Shown: piece after piece, positions 1-11,221 of the stretch
Layout: every line of letters begins with the position of its first letter
Position numbering within the stretch: the first letter of the stretch is position 1
Assembly: GCF_003573695.1 (NCBI RefSeq)
Contig: NC_039364.1
Span: forward strand, 237,812,777-237,876,776
Origin: Papaver somniferum
Lineage: Eukaryota > Streptophyta > Magnoliopsida > Ranunculales > Papaveraceae
Reading direction: 5' to 3'
Length of the DNA stretch: 64,000 nucleotides
Program-made: the position numbers and the translations under genes
Notes under the pieces: generated by a model
Database searches by the model: none
What the model was told of the DNA's origin: nothing
Seen by the model: only the letters and a program-made list of their open reading frames with translations

Positions 1-1931
1 TGCGTAAGATTTCAAAGTGTACATGCTTTCATGAGTTAGGTAAGATTGCATACATGTTACTCAAAAAAATTCACCAAGTTTATAAGAAAATATAACATGC
101 CCATATTCATCACTAACTCATTGATTTCTTAAAAAGCATGACAAAATATCATATTTCAGATATTAAAAATTCAATTTATGTTATGCTAAAATTGCACTAT
201 TATGCTCAAACATTTTATCTACAACATATCATTTGTAGTATTGCAATGATCAAATTCAACAAATTTATAATCTCAATCTAGGAGGAAACAAGATTGTTTC
301 TCATTTCAGAAGTATGAACATTTTAATAAAATTATTCTACCCGAAGTAAACTTTGAAACCGTACCAATACCGAAAATCCTAGTGATGTGAGTATATCTCA
401 ACACCACTTTCTTTCAAACAATTTGGTTCAAATTTTGAACCATAACCTATCAAAACAAACATGGTGTAAAACACCAATATATACCAACCTCTCACCGTAT
501 CCACAATTCACATTAACTTAGCTTGAAAAGCGTTGTTAATAACATTTGATATTCTTGCAATACCGTGCAACAATAGCAAATAAATTCATAATCAATATTA
601 TGTTCATTTCTTGGTGAGAGTTGATATTCACATTGGTTTTGACTAGGTTTCAAAATATTTCGGTTTTGGGTTCGTATAGAATTCCATCTCATAAGTTCCA
701 AACTTATATGAGTCACATGTTTATTGTCATACACAATAATTCTCAATATCTTGTTTCCCTAAAATTTATTCTAAGATTGAACAATCAATTTATTCAATTT
801 AGAATGCCATTATTTGATCACTACAAATAGTTCATCAAACATACCTCAATTGCTCTTAAAGCTCAATTGGTTATAAACCATTTTCCATTCTTTCCGCACC
901 AACAAAGAAATCAGCAACCTCATTGCTCCTCACATCGATTAATCTCCCGCAATTTTTATTTCATTGGAAAATAAAAACTTGCTCAAATAAGTGAACTTTT
1001 ACCTGTCACAATCATGTACATGTGAGCATTTGAAACTAAAAAATAAGTAAGGTATGCACTCACATAATTACTTAAAAATCAAATGAAACATATCACGCCA
1101 AGTTTCTCTTAAATTTCAAACAAAGATTCAAAGTTATATAGTCATAACATCATACATATACTTATAACTTTCTACTATGCATACTATCAAACACATATGG
1201 TGCATTAGTTTGATTTCTAACAATAATCTTCTTTTTCATTACCAAAATAAGAGCATAAAGAAATAAAAATCCAAACATATTTTTAATGTTATTTATTACA
1301 TTTCTCCTGTTTTAGATAGACATACACAACGATTTTGAAATTACCACATCTCTCAATTTAAAAATTCAAATGGAAAACTTCAAATTGGATTTTGAAGATT
1401 AATTCCTGATCTATGAGCTTCATGTTACACTATTTCAAAATATCTACACAAAGATTAGCAAAAACGAATTCATTTAGCTATTAAATTTCTGCCCGACAGA
1501 ATTTTTCAGATACGTTGTTAGTATTCTAAAATACTTTTAGTGCTTCAAAAATTCTGAATTTCGGCGTGGATTATCCTCATGATGCCTAGTATATCTAGTA
1601 AATATTTCTAGACCCAATTCATTTTCATGTAGGAGATAAAAATAAAACTCAAAAACATGTTCAAAAATATTTGTTTATCATCAATAACATTTTTCTATGT
1701 TGGGTTTTCATGATGAAAAATATCATCCATAATATAATCCTAGTCCATCAAAATTAGATATAAAATTAACTTTAGGTACCGGGTTACCTAAAATCTCAAG
1801 CATCCTGTTCAATCGCTAAATTAAAATTACACCGGTTATAATTCTATAAAACTAAACAAAACAATGATACTTATCGCCTTTTAGCAATCGTTTTTCTTTT
1901 GATTTCCATTGCAAAATAAACGTCTTAAAAT
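1..1931. other. AT-rich non-coding stretch
   Basis: About 1.9 kb of AT-rich sequence with no open frame above about 77 codons and no protein motif I recognise on either strand. Because it abuts a candidate LTR (1932-2646), it may be the non-coding interior of a retroelement, but nothing in it proves this. Confidence 0.5.
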
Positions 1932-2646
1932 TGTTGGAACAATTGCCGAATTATGCCTGCACAACAAATAAAATCAAACACGAAACAAATAACATTATGG
2001 ATGAGTCGCGGACTAGGTCGCTTTCTTTAAGACGTTTTGCGGCTCTGCCCAAGATTGTGCAAGCAGTTCTTCAATGGCGCGTCGTCCCCAGGATAAAACA
2101 GTAGAGGTCTATCTCTTACACAATCACTCTTGTACGGTGATAGGATGTGAAACTTCTACACTTCATTCTTGCTCATAAAATCATTTAGAAAAATAAGAGA
2201 TGTTCACACACTTATTTTTCTTTCTAATAAAAATTCATTTTTCTGTAAAACTCAAGAAACATAAATGAAAACTTTCTATAAGAAAAAAGGATCCTAAAAC
2301 TCTTCTTCTTCTAATTTTGTTTTTCCAACCAAAAAAATTGATTTATATTCGAGAGTTTCAAAATATTTAAATGTTATTGAAAAATGTTATTATGGTGGAG
2401 TTATCACCATTAAAACTACAAATACATAACGATCAAATTAATGCAAAAATAAACTTTCTTTTATGGAAAACATTATTAAGATGTTAATTAACATCATTAA
2501 CTCATTCAATCAAAAACGATTTTTTTGACATTAACTTAAAACAAATTTATTCTTTATGATGAAGAATAATTTCATATTAAATCCATTTTAATGACACACT
2601 AATTTATTGGAAACAAATAATGTTTTTAAAACATATATTCCCAACA
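1932..2646. mobile_element. Candidate LTR or LTR remnant
   Basis: The segment starts TGTTGGAAC and ends TTCCCAACA. This is the short terminal inverted repeat with TG...CA ends typical of plant LTRs, and 715 bp is a plausible LTR length. No matching 5-bp target duplication is visible (aaaat on the left, gtttg on the right), and I see no primer-binding site or polypurine tract next to either end. It may be one LTR of a truncated element or a rearranged solo LTR. The ends could also match by chance. Confidence 0.4.
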
Positions 2647-3589
2647 GTTTGGCTTATCAATGGCATGGTAGGAGTGAAGGCTACTTAAAGTTGTGACAAT
2701 GTTTTATTATGTTATTACTTGCTTTTCCTAATAAATCTATTATGGATAACAAGGGATGCTGCTCGATCTTTTGACATATACCTTGTCATAATAAGATTAT
2801 TATAGCTAGAATTTCTTCCATTGAAGTGATTCATTAGTTTTTAATCTCTCAGCATAGGTTTCAGACCAGTTAAGATCCTTAGGCATGTTTAACTTGGTAT
2901 CTCCTCTTGTGAAAATCAGTTGTTATTGTGCTTTGATGGTGCTGCAGGGGGAATCTAGATTACCCAGGAGATGTGGTTGTTTGTAGAACTTGTAATGGAG
3001 CTAAGATTGGCGATACTGAATCTGAACGAAGTGCCTGCTGTAGCTTCTGGCAGCCATGATCTTATTTTTTGGGCTCTCGTGTTTTTGCCTGGTTTAAATG
3101 GTTGTTAACTGACTCCAAAACTCCCAAGTCCTTTTTTACATTGTAAGCTTTTCTTCATAAAATTGAATCTCAGGATGTCTCATATTTCTGTTTTACTTGA
3201 GCAATTATTTTGGTATGTGTTTTTCTATTTGGCGCTTTGTGTTGTTCATTGGACACAGATAACAAAATTGACATTTTTGTGTTAGGTGACCAAGTCAAAG
3301 AAATTACCTCTTTAAGAGTTCCTTGTTAGAGTTTTCATATCGACTTTATCTGGCACTTTCAGATGATATGTAATCTGATCTGGCTAATATGCTTGATGAC
3401 TGAAAAAATGAAAAAGTCGATGCAACATTTTCATGTTTCTGTCTGAGTTTCATATCATGATTTTATACCGACTTGCTGAATATCAAATTGCTTTATCTAA
3501 ACTGAAGCCGAATCTTTGGACTTCATCTATTTAACATTTCGTGTGCTTATATCTTGTCATTTGTCCCTCACCAAGCTGATCTTGTTCAG
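2647..3589 (+). other. Spacer with one exon-like fragment
   Basis: Mostly unrecognised sequence. At 2952-3059 a 35-codon open stretch follows an AG acceptor-like site and reads like protein (a CxxC pair, then a CC pair, ending at TGA). I could not assign it to a family. It may be an upstream exon of the broken rhodanese-like gene that follows or an unrelated relic. The last 60 bases resemble the sequence just before the second rhodanese pseudogene at 22.5 kb. Confidence 0.3.
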
Positions 3590-3595
3590 CGTGTT

Positions 3596-3685
3596 TCAGG
3601 TGGTACTATTCTTGCACCTGAAGGAATCCATGGGAGCATTTCAGGTGGTACTATTCTTGCACCTGAAGGAATCCATGGGAGCATT
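3596..3685 (+). repeat. 45-bp in-frame tandem duplication
   Basis: The 45-base unit 3596-3640 is repeated exactly at 3641-3685. Fifteen codons are duplicated, so the GGTILAPEGIHGSI block of the rhodanese-like relic occurs twice in the same frame. Copy B at 22.55 kb has the block only once, so the duplication arose in copy A. Confidence 0.95.
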
Positions 3686-3822
3686 TGCGGAATAAGAGAA
3701 TAGTTGGAAACAGTTCTTGGTTTCATACAAGCTGATGTCCAGTTGCAAGAACAAAGACAGGTCGAATCTCCAGTGAGTCCTGAAAAAGAAGCCATCCATC
3801 ATGGACATACCAGCAGCTCCAA

Positions 3823-3856
3823 CCCCCCCCCCCCCCCCCCCCCCCACCCCCACCCC
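3823..3856 (+). repeat. Poly-C run (C23) with C-rich tail
   Basis: Twenty-three consecutive C residues (3823-3845) are followed by A, five C, A, four C. The minus strand is a G run able to form a G-quadruplex. It lies in an intron of the rhodanese pseudogene. Its exact length is likely to vary or be mis-sequenced. Confidence 0.95.
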
Positions 3857-4870
3857 ACTGACATACTACCCACTTAACCCTTCTTCTTTTCAGATAGTTC
3901 TATTTTGTTGACATCTTATCATTTGCCATATCTGTTCGGCGCCAGATAATCTCTCCTGGAACGCCATCAGTGTCGCCCATCGAAAGAGTTGGAAAGTACA
4001 TGGACCCAGAGATATGGAATGAATTGATTAGTGACCCAGACACTGTGAGTAATTGCTTATAAAATATGGTCAGTTAATCCATTTGTTGAGCATTTTCCCT
4101 GATAACCATGTATGTGTGATTCAAATTTGCTGTCATTCAACTCCTGCAGATAGTATTGATGTCCGAAATTCTAGGATTGGGAAGTTTTATAGGAGCTTTA
4201 GATCCATGTATGGCGGGCTTCCTTAATTCCACCACGGTTGTAATGTACTGCACTGGCGGGAGTCGTTGCGAATAAGCTTCAAGTTTTCTCATGAGCAAGG
4301 GCATTGAAGAGGTGGTTGTCCATCTGAGCTCTTCCATTTCAGTAGGATAATACCATTAAACTTTTACAAGTTATATGAAAACCTTCAGCCACCTATTATT
4401 TTCTAAACAAAGTTTCTCACTCGAATTAGCAATGGTAGCTAGTATTCACCTGAAATTGAGTGGACGTAGTGTTTTTTCATTTGGCTGGCAGGTTTCTCAT
4501 ATGAAAGGTGGGATATTCAAGTATCTAGAGGAAGTTCCAGAAGCACAGAGCCTGTGGGAGGGGGAGTATTTTGTATTGGACAAGAAAGTCTCCGTTGCAT
4601 GAATTAGCTTAAGGAAGCATCGACTTTTTGCTATGGGTGCAAACAACCTGTAAGCGATGCTGACATGGAAGCTTTCGAATGGGAATATTCTATTGTTTCT
4701 CCAAGAAATCTGAAGAAGAGAAAGATAGGACAAGCCCATATCGCTTCTCCACAAAATCTGAAGAAGAGAAAGATAGGGCAAGAGTTTGCGTACAAAGAAC
4801 ACAAAATATTAGTCTATTTCATTGAGAGCACTAGGAGCTTTCATAGAAGGAATGTCATAGAGTAGATATG

Positions 4871-5477
4871 GTTTGCTGAGGAAGGAAAGGTTCTCCTGAG
4901 TCGTATTTCGAGTACATAACTTTTTTTTTTTGGATAAAGATTTGCTGCAAACAGATGCGGCTGAATTAAGTTTATTCAATACTCTGCCTTCGCACCAGGT
5001 TTGTCAATTAAAATTTGATATAGGCAGGTATTTACAGGAAAACCGATATTTGCACAAGTCCCAGACTTGTCGTACAAAGATATTTGTCGATACAGAGATA
5101 AGGGGTCCCAATCACAATGAACCTGTCCATGGCCAAGCTAGGGCGAATCAAGACCTAAATTGGCAAATGTGATGATTATTTGAGCTCAGCTTTAGACCAG
5201 AGAACTCAAGAGGAAGCAAAAGGACCATTATACTTCAGGTACAAATTGATGTTCACAAGCTCTAGCGCTGTTGCAGTTTCAGTTCAATATTTTACCCCTG
5301 TAACAGCTAGCCTTGTAAAAATGTCTTCATTATCTTAAATTCTAGCTTCCATGGCCCCTGTATCATTTAAAAAAAAGACCTTCGGTGTCTTATCCTTATA
5401 GGTCCGTGGAACTTTTGGCCCTGTCCCCTTGTCTAGAGTGTACTATACGTAGTTGAATTATTATCAAGTCAACAGAG
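4871..5477. other. Spacer, unrecognised short open frame
   Basis: It holds an 80-codon open frame (4930-5172, +) that I do not recognise and that starts in a poly-T stretch. It could be a C-terminal remnant of the rhodanese-like gene. No other feature is seen. Confidence 0.3.
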
Positions 5478-5479
5478 TA

Positions 5480-5706
5480 CATTTTTGTGGGTGCCACTTC
5501 TGCGCTCCGTTTTAACTAGGGTGCACATTCGTACTTCCCTCATTTGTTTGTTCTCTATTTTTTGCTTTATTTTTTATTATTAAATGTTATAGGAAATTAT
5601 GCTTGAAAGAAAATGATTCTTTTTTTTTGATGATAATAAATATGTACCCAACAAATGAGTATCGGAAAATTGGTGCACCCCGGTTAAATGGGTGCGTCCA
5701 AAATGA
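5480..5706. mobile_element. Foldback MITE with long terminal inverted repeats
   Basis: The left roughly 70 bases (from CATTTTTGTGGGTGCC) are approximately complementary to the right roughly 70 bases (ending GGGTGCGTCCAAAATGA). They form a 227-bp foldback element flanked on both sides by TA (5478-5479 and 5707-5708). The size, hairpin structure and TA duplication fit a Stowaway/mariner-type MITE. The terminal sequence is not the classic Stowaway one, so the superfamily is uncertain. Confidence 0.6.
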
Positions 5707-5881
5707 TACTTCCTTTCTTTGTCTGTGATTTGATTGTGAAATAGGGCCGCCTTTATTATCTGAAAAAAAAAACAGGTACATATACAATCAGTGTTCCATC
5801 ACTTGGTGAGAGCAGCCAAAGACTTGACATTTTCAATTTGTAATCATAGCTGCTATAGTATATATACATGTACACACCTAA

Positions 5882-6464
5882 GAGCGTCCACAGTGGGAGA
5901 GTAAACCCAAATATTTGATCTTTTGAACAGACGTAGTGGAACGTACTATCGATCAAATTTTGATCAACGACTAAAACCCAGAGTATATTTGGTCTGGGAC
6001 CAAGACTAAACCCAGATATAGTCGAGCGTTGATATACTTCACGCCCCACCACCAGGCGGACATATAGTGCACGTCCCACATCAAGCGTTGGTATAGTCTA
6101 CGCCCCACACCAGGCGTTGGTATAGTTTACGCTTCACATGGGGCGTACGTAAAGTCTACGCCCCATTTTTTTTTTTAATTATTTTGTATGGGGCGGGCAT
6201 TATACCCCCGCCCCATTCTTTGTTGTCAAAATCATTTTAGTGGGGCGGGCATTATACCTCCGCCCCACTTCTTTCATTTTTTTTTTTAGTGCATGTCCCA
6301 ATCAGGCGTTGGTATAGTCTACGCCCCACACCAGGCGAACGTATAATGTACGTCTGACCAAATTTAGTCTTTCCACCGTAGCGTCACACACCATACTAAA
6401 CCCAAAATTTGATCTTTTTTTCCCTCTTTGGTCTTTGGTTATACTCGCACCACTGTAGTTGCTC
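5882..6464. mobile_element. PIF/Harbinger-type MITE
   Basis: This 583-bp element has imperfect terminal inverted repeats (GAGCGTCCACAGTGGG and, inverted, GAGCAACTACAGTGGTG) and TAA on both sides (5879-5881 and 6465-6467). The paralogous site in copy B (about 24552) reads cacc-TAA-cattatt with no insert, which is an empty site. Inside are several GC-rich hairpin units such as GGGGCGGGCATTATACCCCC and repeats of GGCGTTGGTATAG. There is no coding capacity. The 3-bp TAA duplication and GAGC ends fit PIF/Harbinger. Confidence 0.85.
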
Positions 6465-6535
6465 TAACATTATGCATGAGTTACTTCTACTTCAGCTATT
6501 TGATCTCCTTCTTTCTACCATAAGCTTGCGAACTC

Positions 6536-6937
6536 ATGATGGATGCTATTGGAGGATCGTCATCAGTTCATCATCGTCATATGCTTAGTCTTTATGTTTT
6601 TGGGGTGTTGTTGATGATTGGATGCGTTTTCTTTGATCTTGCTCTTTCTCAGCGGCTACCAGACGTCGAAGGTACACATATGACTTATTTTGCTCTACAA
6701 ATTGATACTTTCAGTCACGCGTCCTAATTAAGAACATTATTTATCAATAGTAATAGTATTATGCACGGCTGCTAATTAATTAATCTCTACATCTACAGTC
6801 GAGGCTCTAACAGAAATAGCAAAGACATTAGGAAAGCAAGGCTGGGACTTTGCAAAGTTGGATCCATGTAATGGTACTGAGGGTATTAACTGTACTTGCA
6901 CTTTCTCTGGCAACACCGTCTGCCATGTTACAGGAAT
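6536..6937 (+). pseudogene. LRR receptor kinase copy A, exons 1-2
   Basis: This is the 5' end of the broken copy A receptor kinase. Exon 1 (6536-6671) encodes a signal peptide with a hydrophobic core, ending near [10 protein letters not shown]. Exon 2 (6799-6937) encodes the N-terminal cap, including [10 protein letters not shown] and [10 protein letters not shown], which is typical of the LRR VIII-2 subfamily. Both exons and their splice sites match copy B (24634-24769, 24892-25030). The gene does not continue normally: a Copia element begins about 260 bp downstream, and the following LRR exons lie in the opposite orientation. Confidence 0.85.
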
Positions 6938-7199
6938 GTAAGTTTGATCACTAAAAAGAACAGCACGTGACTTAGTTTTTGTGGCACAATTGTACACCGC
7001 ACCTACACCATGATGTGTTGTTGGGGTTGGTTATATTAACTTTCTAAAACCCCAATTTACAAACTATTGATAAACCGTTGTGGGCCTATAATTATCCTTA
7101 AAATTGTTTTTCCAACGCATTTTAGAACAAGGACTACGGGGAGTAGTAACTCCTCCATATTGAAGTAGTTCGACCAAAAAGAAGCTATTATTGGAGGAG

Positions 7200-7424
7200 T
7201 TTATTAGAGAATATATTATACTGCTTTACTTATTTTTATTAAGAAGAATATCTTCTGTCATAATTATTGTAATGAGGAGATTATCTCCGCCATAATTATT
7301 GTAATAAGAATCCTGGTGAATAGAAAAGTTATGGCGGAGATAATCTCCTCATTACAATAATTATGACAGAAGATATTCTACTTAATAAAAATAAGTAAAG
7401 CAGTATAATATATTCTCTAATACA
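7200..7424. repeat. Head-to-head Copia LTR palindrome
   Basis: A plus-strand LTR head (7200 to about 7325, starting TATTAGAGAATATATTATAC) is followed immediately by the same head on the minus strand (about 7325-7424). Together they make a near-perfect inverted repeat of about 225 bp. The minus copy is the truncated 3' LTR of the adjoining Copia element, and the run of six C after it (on the minus strand a G-rich polypurine tract) marks its start. The palindrome sits at the left breakpoint of the inversion. Confidence 0.8.
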
Positions 7425-10400
7425 CCCCCCTAGTCTGAGCGGGAGAGGAGCAAATGCTGAGACTAGAACGAAAACGAACAAATAGCTGTCGTGGAAGGCC
7501 CTTGGTGAAGATGTCAGCATACTGGTTTTCAGACGGGACGTGCAAGACATGAATATCACCAATACGAACGCGTTCACGAACAAAGTGTATGTCAATCTCC
7601 ACATGTTTAGTGCGCTGATGTTGAACAGGATCTCCAGACATATATATCGCACTTACATTATCACAATACACGATAGTAGCACGTCGTAAAGGTAGATAGA
7701 GCTCTAGAAGAAGGTTGTGAATCCATGTTGCTTCAGCAACAGCGTTTGCTACCCCCGGTATTCTGCTTCAGTACTGGATCGAGAAACTGTTGCTTGACGT
7801 TTTGATGACCAGGAGATGAGGTTGTCTCCAAGAAATACACAAAAGCCAGAAGTCGAACGACGTGAATCAAGACAACCCGCCCAATCAACATCAGAGTATG
7901 CTGTTAAGCCAGAGATAGCGGAGACCGAGAGAAATAATCCGTGATCAATTGTGCCCTGAAGATAGCGAATAATCCTCTTAAGGGCCTGCATGTGAGGCTC
8001 TTGAGGATCATGCATGAATAAACATACCTGCTGGACTGCATATGATATATCTGGCCGTGTGAAAGTGAGGTACTGCAAAGCAGCGGCTAGGCTTCTATAC
8101 AAAGTGGGGTCCGTGAGAGCAGGGCCAGAGATAGCACTGAGCTTGGCATTGGTGTCGACCGGAGTAGCCACTGGATTGCATTTTGTCATGGACGCACGTG
8201 CAATGATGTCCTGAGCATATAACGACTGAGTCAAAAATAGCCCTGAGGATGAACGAGTAACAGTAATACCCAAAAAATGATGTAACGGGCCAAGGTCAGA
8301 CATAGCAAATTCCCTTTTCATCAAATCAATGAAGCGGCATAGGAGAGCATCAGTAGAGGCAGTTAAAATAATATCATCAACATATAATAATAGGTGCCGT
8401 CTCGGAACCTGATTGATAAACGAAGAGGGAGGGATCACACACACTAGCACGAAAACCACAATTAGTGATAAACTTGGAAAACCTCTGAAACCACGCCCGT
8501 GGAGCCTGCTTAAGACCATAGAGAGACCTACGTAGTCGACATACGTAATCAGGGTGATCAGGATCAACAAACCCCGGAGGCTGATGCATATATACTGTCT
8601 CGGTCAAGTCACCATGAAGAAACACATTCTTGACATCTAGCTGATGTATGGGCCAAGAACGCGAAGTAGCAATAGTAAGAATGGTACAAATAGTAGCTGG
8701 TTTGACAACCGGACTAAACGTTTCAAAACAGTCAACCCCAACCTGCTGAGATTTACCATTAGCAACTAGACGAGTCTTGTATCGCTGCAAGGAGCCATCA
8801 ACATGATATTTGTGACGAAAGATCCACATGGAACGAATAACATGAGCGTCACGTGGTCGTGGTACCAGTTCCCAAGTATTAGTTTTCAACATAGCATTGT
8901 ACTCATCTTTCATGGCAGCATTCCAGTTTATGTCTCTAAGAGCATACAAGTGAGAACGAGGGAGAGGATAGATATGACGAAGGGTTTGGACATGAAGATT
9001 AAGGCGATGGACATGGCGGAAGATGCCACGGGAGGCGCGAGTGGTGGGGCGAGAAGGATCTGGAGGAACATTAGTGATTGGAGGTATGCAAGAAGGTGTA
9101 GGGACAATGGTTGTTGTAGGGGAATAAGTGGTTGGTGGGGATGAGGGGTTAACGTCAGTAGACTGTACACAATGATTGGATGGTGCAGAAATGGTTAGAG
9201 TGGGATCTGACGCAGTGGGAAAAGAAGAAGAAAAAGAGGTGAGGGGGGCTGCTGACTCAGTGGGGTATGGAGGTGGGAGTGGAAACTGACATTGGGGAGT
9301 GGGAGTGGGAACTGCCGTATTGGGGGAAGAAGAAATGGTGATGGGGCCTGCTGACTTAGTGGGGACGGAAGTGGCAGGAGGGAAGAAAGACGTTTGGATG
9401 GGAGGAGTAGATAATGTGTTGCGACGATGAGGTGGGATGTAGATGTCAGGTGGAGTAGGATGAATAGGAGATGATTGGTGTACAGTAAGAGCAGTACTAA
9501 AGGATGGGTAAGAGAGGTGATTATTGTGGGAGGAGTTAAAAAAATAAGGAGACACATCATCGTCATCAGGGGGGTTGTTTTGAGGAGGGGTAGAAAATGG
9601 GAAAACACTCTCGTCAAATGTCACATGACAGGACATGATTATTTTGTGTGTGGTGAGATCTAAGCAGCGGTATCCACGGTGGTTAGGAGGAAAACCAAGA
9701 AAGATACACCTAGTGGAACGAGGGGCGAGTTTGTGGGGAGTTGTGGAGGAGAGATTTGGATAGCAAAGGCATCCGAATGTACGAAGATGATCATTCGTTG
9801 GTTGGCGTTGATAAAGAATAGACGCAGGTGATTGATTATGAAGGACTTTGGTGAGTAGAATATTATGGAGATAGACAGCCATATGAAGAGAATAAACCCA
9901 ATATTTAGGGGGAACGAGGCGTGAGACATAAGAGTGCGAGTGATGTCGTTGACACGGCGAATCATGCGTTCAGCCTTGCCATTTTGGGAGGAAGTTTGGG
10001 GGCAAGAGAAACGAAAAACAAGACCATTGTTACGAGCAAAAGTATGGAAGGAAGAATTGTCAAATTCGCGGCCCATGTCGCATTGAAAACATTTAATTGG
10101 ACGTTCAAATTGAGTTTGAACAAATGAACGAAATTCCAAGAACTTTTCATAAACTTGGGATTTAAACTTTAGTGGATAAACCCAAAGATAGTTGGTAAAA
10201 TCATCCAGTAATGTAAGATAATAACGGAAACCGGTCTCTATGTGTAAAGGAGAGGTCCACAAATCACTGTGAATGATATCAAATGGTGCAAAAGTAATGT
10301 AATATGATTCATAAAATGGTAATCTAACATGTTTACTAACTTGACATGAATGACAAAGTTTAGAATGTTGATTCTTATTACAACGAATAGAATTATTTGT

Positions 10401-10946
10401 ACGAAAAACATCTAAAACAGCCTTGCAGGGATGACCAAGGCGTCTATGCCAAATATCTAGCGAAAATACAGCAAGAGAAATGGGAGAAGACTGGGATGAT
10501 ATTTGTGGTGGCACAGCAGGGTTGGTGATCGGGTAGAGCTCCCCGGAACTATTACATCGAAGGATAATTTTCCTCGAACTCAGATCTTTCACAGAAAAAC
10601 CAGAAGGATCAAACTCAACAGACACACGATTATCAGTGGTGAACTTACGAACGAAAACTAAGTTTTTGATAATATCGGGAACAACAAGGGTATTTTTGAG
10701 TTGAAGAGTACGAGAGGGAAGGGTTGTGAACTTGGTACCACTGGCAGTAACTGGAATACTATTTCCATTGCCAACTAAGATAGATCGTACATTGCTAGAA
10801 TTGAAAACGTTGTGTAGATTACCTGGATCAGCCGTGAGGTGCGACGTAGCACCGGTATCCATGTAGAAAGCATCATCGGGTTGCTGTAGATGCATAGAAC
10901 TATATGCCTCAGCAATGTCTGTGAGCTTCAGTTGTTCCCTCGCCAT
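7417..10946 (-). pseudogene. Copia pol polyprotein, frameshifted
   Basis: Four overlapping minus-strand frames make one pol. 10946-9660: protease (YMDTGATSHL), GAG-pre-integrase (WHRRLGHP, CHSCQVSK) and integrase core (HSDLWTSP). 9882-8377: integrase end and reverse transcriptase start (AAMKDEYNAMLKTNTWELVP, QLDVKNVFLHGDL, SLYGLKQAPRAW). 8570-7749: the catalytic YVDD box (LLLYVDDIILTAS) and RNase H start. 7671-7417: RNase H end (YCDNVSAIYM, TKHVEIDIHFVRE). Three frame changes separate these pieces, so no full polyprotein can be made. The key catalytic motifs survive, which suggests fairly recent decay. Confidence 0.92.
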
Positions 10947-11221
10947 TGATTTTTAATGGTTTAGAGAAAATAGGATCGTAGGGGGCTGATACCATCTTGG
11001 ATTTGATGATAACTTCCTTAGTGATTTCTATTCACCAGGATTCTTATTATATAAAATAATAGTATCCCTTTTGGGAATACAAAAGTTATGGCGGAGATAA
11101 TCTTCTCATTACAATAATTATGACAGAAGATATTCTCCTTAATAAAAATAAGTAAAGCAGTATAATATATATTCTCTAATACTTTTATAGGTTTTCATAT
11201 TTTCCCCGATTTATGCATGAA

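Larger units (their letters stand above)
3590..4870 (+). pseudogene. Rhodanese/UPF0176 (TrhO-like) pseudogene, copy A
   Basis: This is a relic of a UPF0176/TrhO-type rhodanese gene (plant sulfurtransferase STR6-8-like; bacterial members hydroxylate tRNA uridine-34). Recognisable blocks, in order: GGTILAPEGIHGSI of the N-terminal domain (3597-3690, tandemly duplicated here); VGKYMDPEIWNELISDPDT (about 3987-4044); GSFIGALDP (about 4177-4203); the active-site loop VVMYCTGGSRCE (about 4228-4263); [20 protein letters not shown] (about 4504-4563); and the cysteine motif CYGCKQPVSDADMEA (about 4629-4675). The blocks lie in different frames and are separated by introns. Stops interrupt them: TAG after GIRE near 3702, and TAA directly after the catalytic loop at 4273. 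The gene is therefore dead, although the catalytic Cys codon survives. A shorter copy lies at 22535-22935. Confidence 0.85.
7200..11183 (-). mobile_element. Ty1/Copia retrotransposon, decayed, no gag
   Basis: A minus-strand Copia element. The 5' LTR is 10998-11183 (186 bp). Next to it is a primer-binding site TGGTATCAG (10986-10994, minus) complementary to initiator tRNA-Met. The 3' LTR (up to 7424) is truncated and fused head-to-head with another LTR piece. Pol order is protease, integrase, reverse transcriptase, RNase H, as in Copia. The reading frame opens about 50 bp inside the primer-binding site and goes straight into protease, so no gag domain or zinc knuckle is present. The short LTR fits the Ale/Retrofit type, which is an inference. 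It interrupts receptor kinase copy A. Confidence 0.9.

Noticed and set aside
1932..2646. Calling a confirmed solo LTR
   Set aside because: The ends fit an LTR but no target duplication is present, so it is kept only as a low-confidence candidate.
5756..6079. 107-codon minus-strand open frame
   Set aside because: It straddles the boundary of the Harbinger-type MITE; no motif, and not present in copy B.
8803..9663. Several plus-strand frames and a long Leu/Pro-rich minus frame
   Set aside because: They are out-of-frame shadows of the Pro/Ser-rich linker between integrase and reverse transcriptase of the Copia element.
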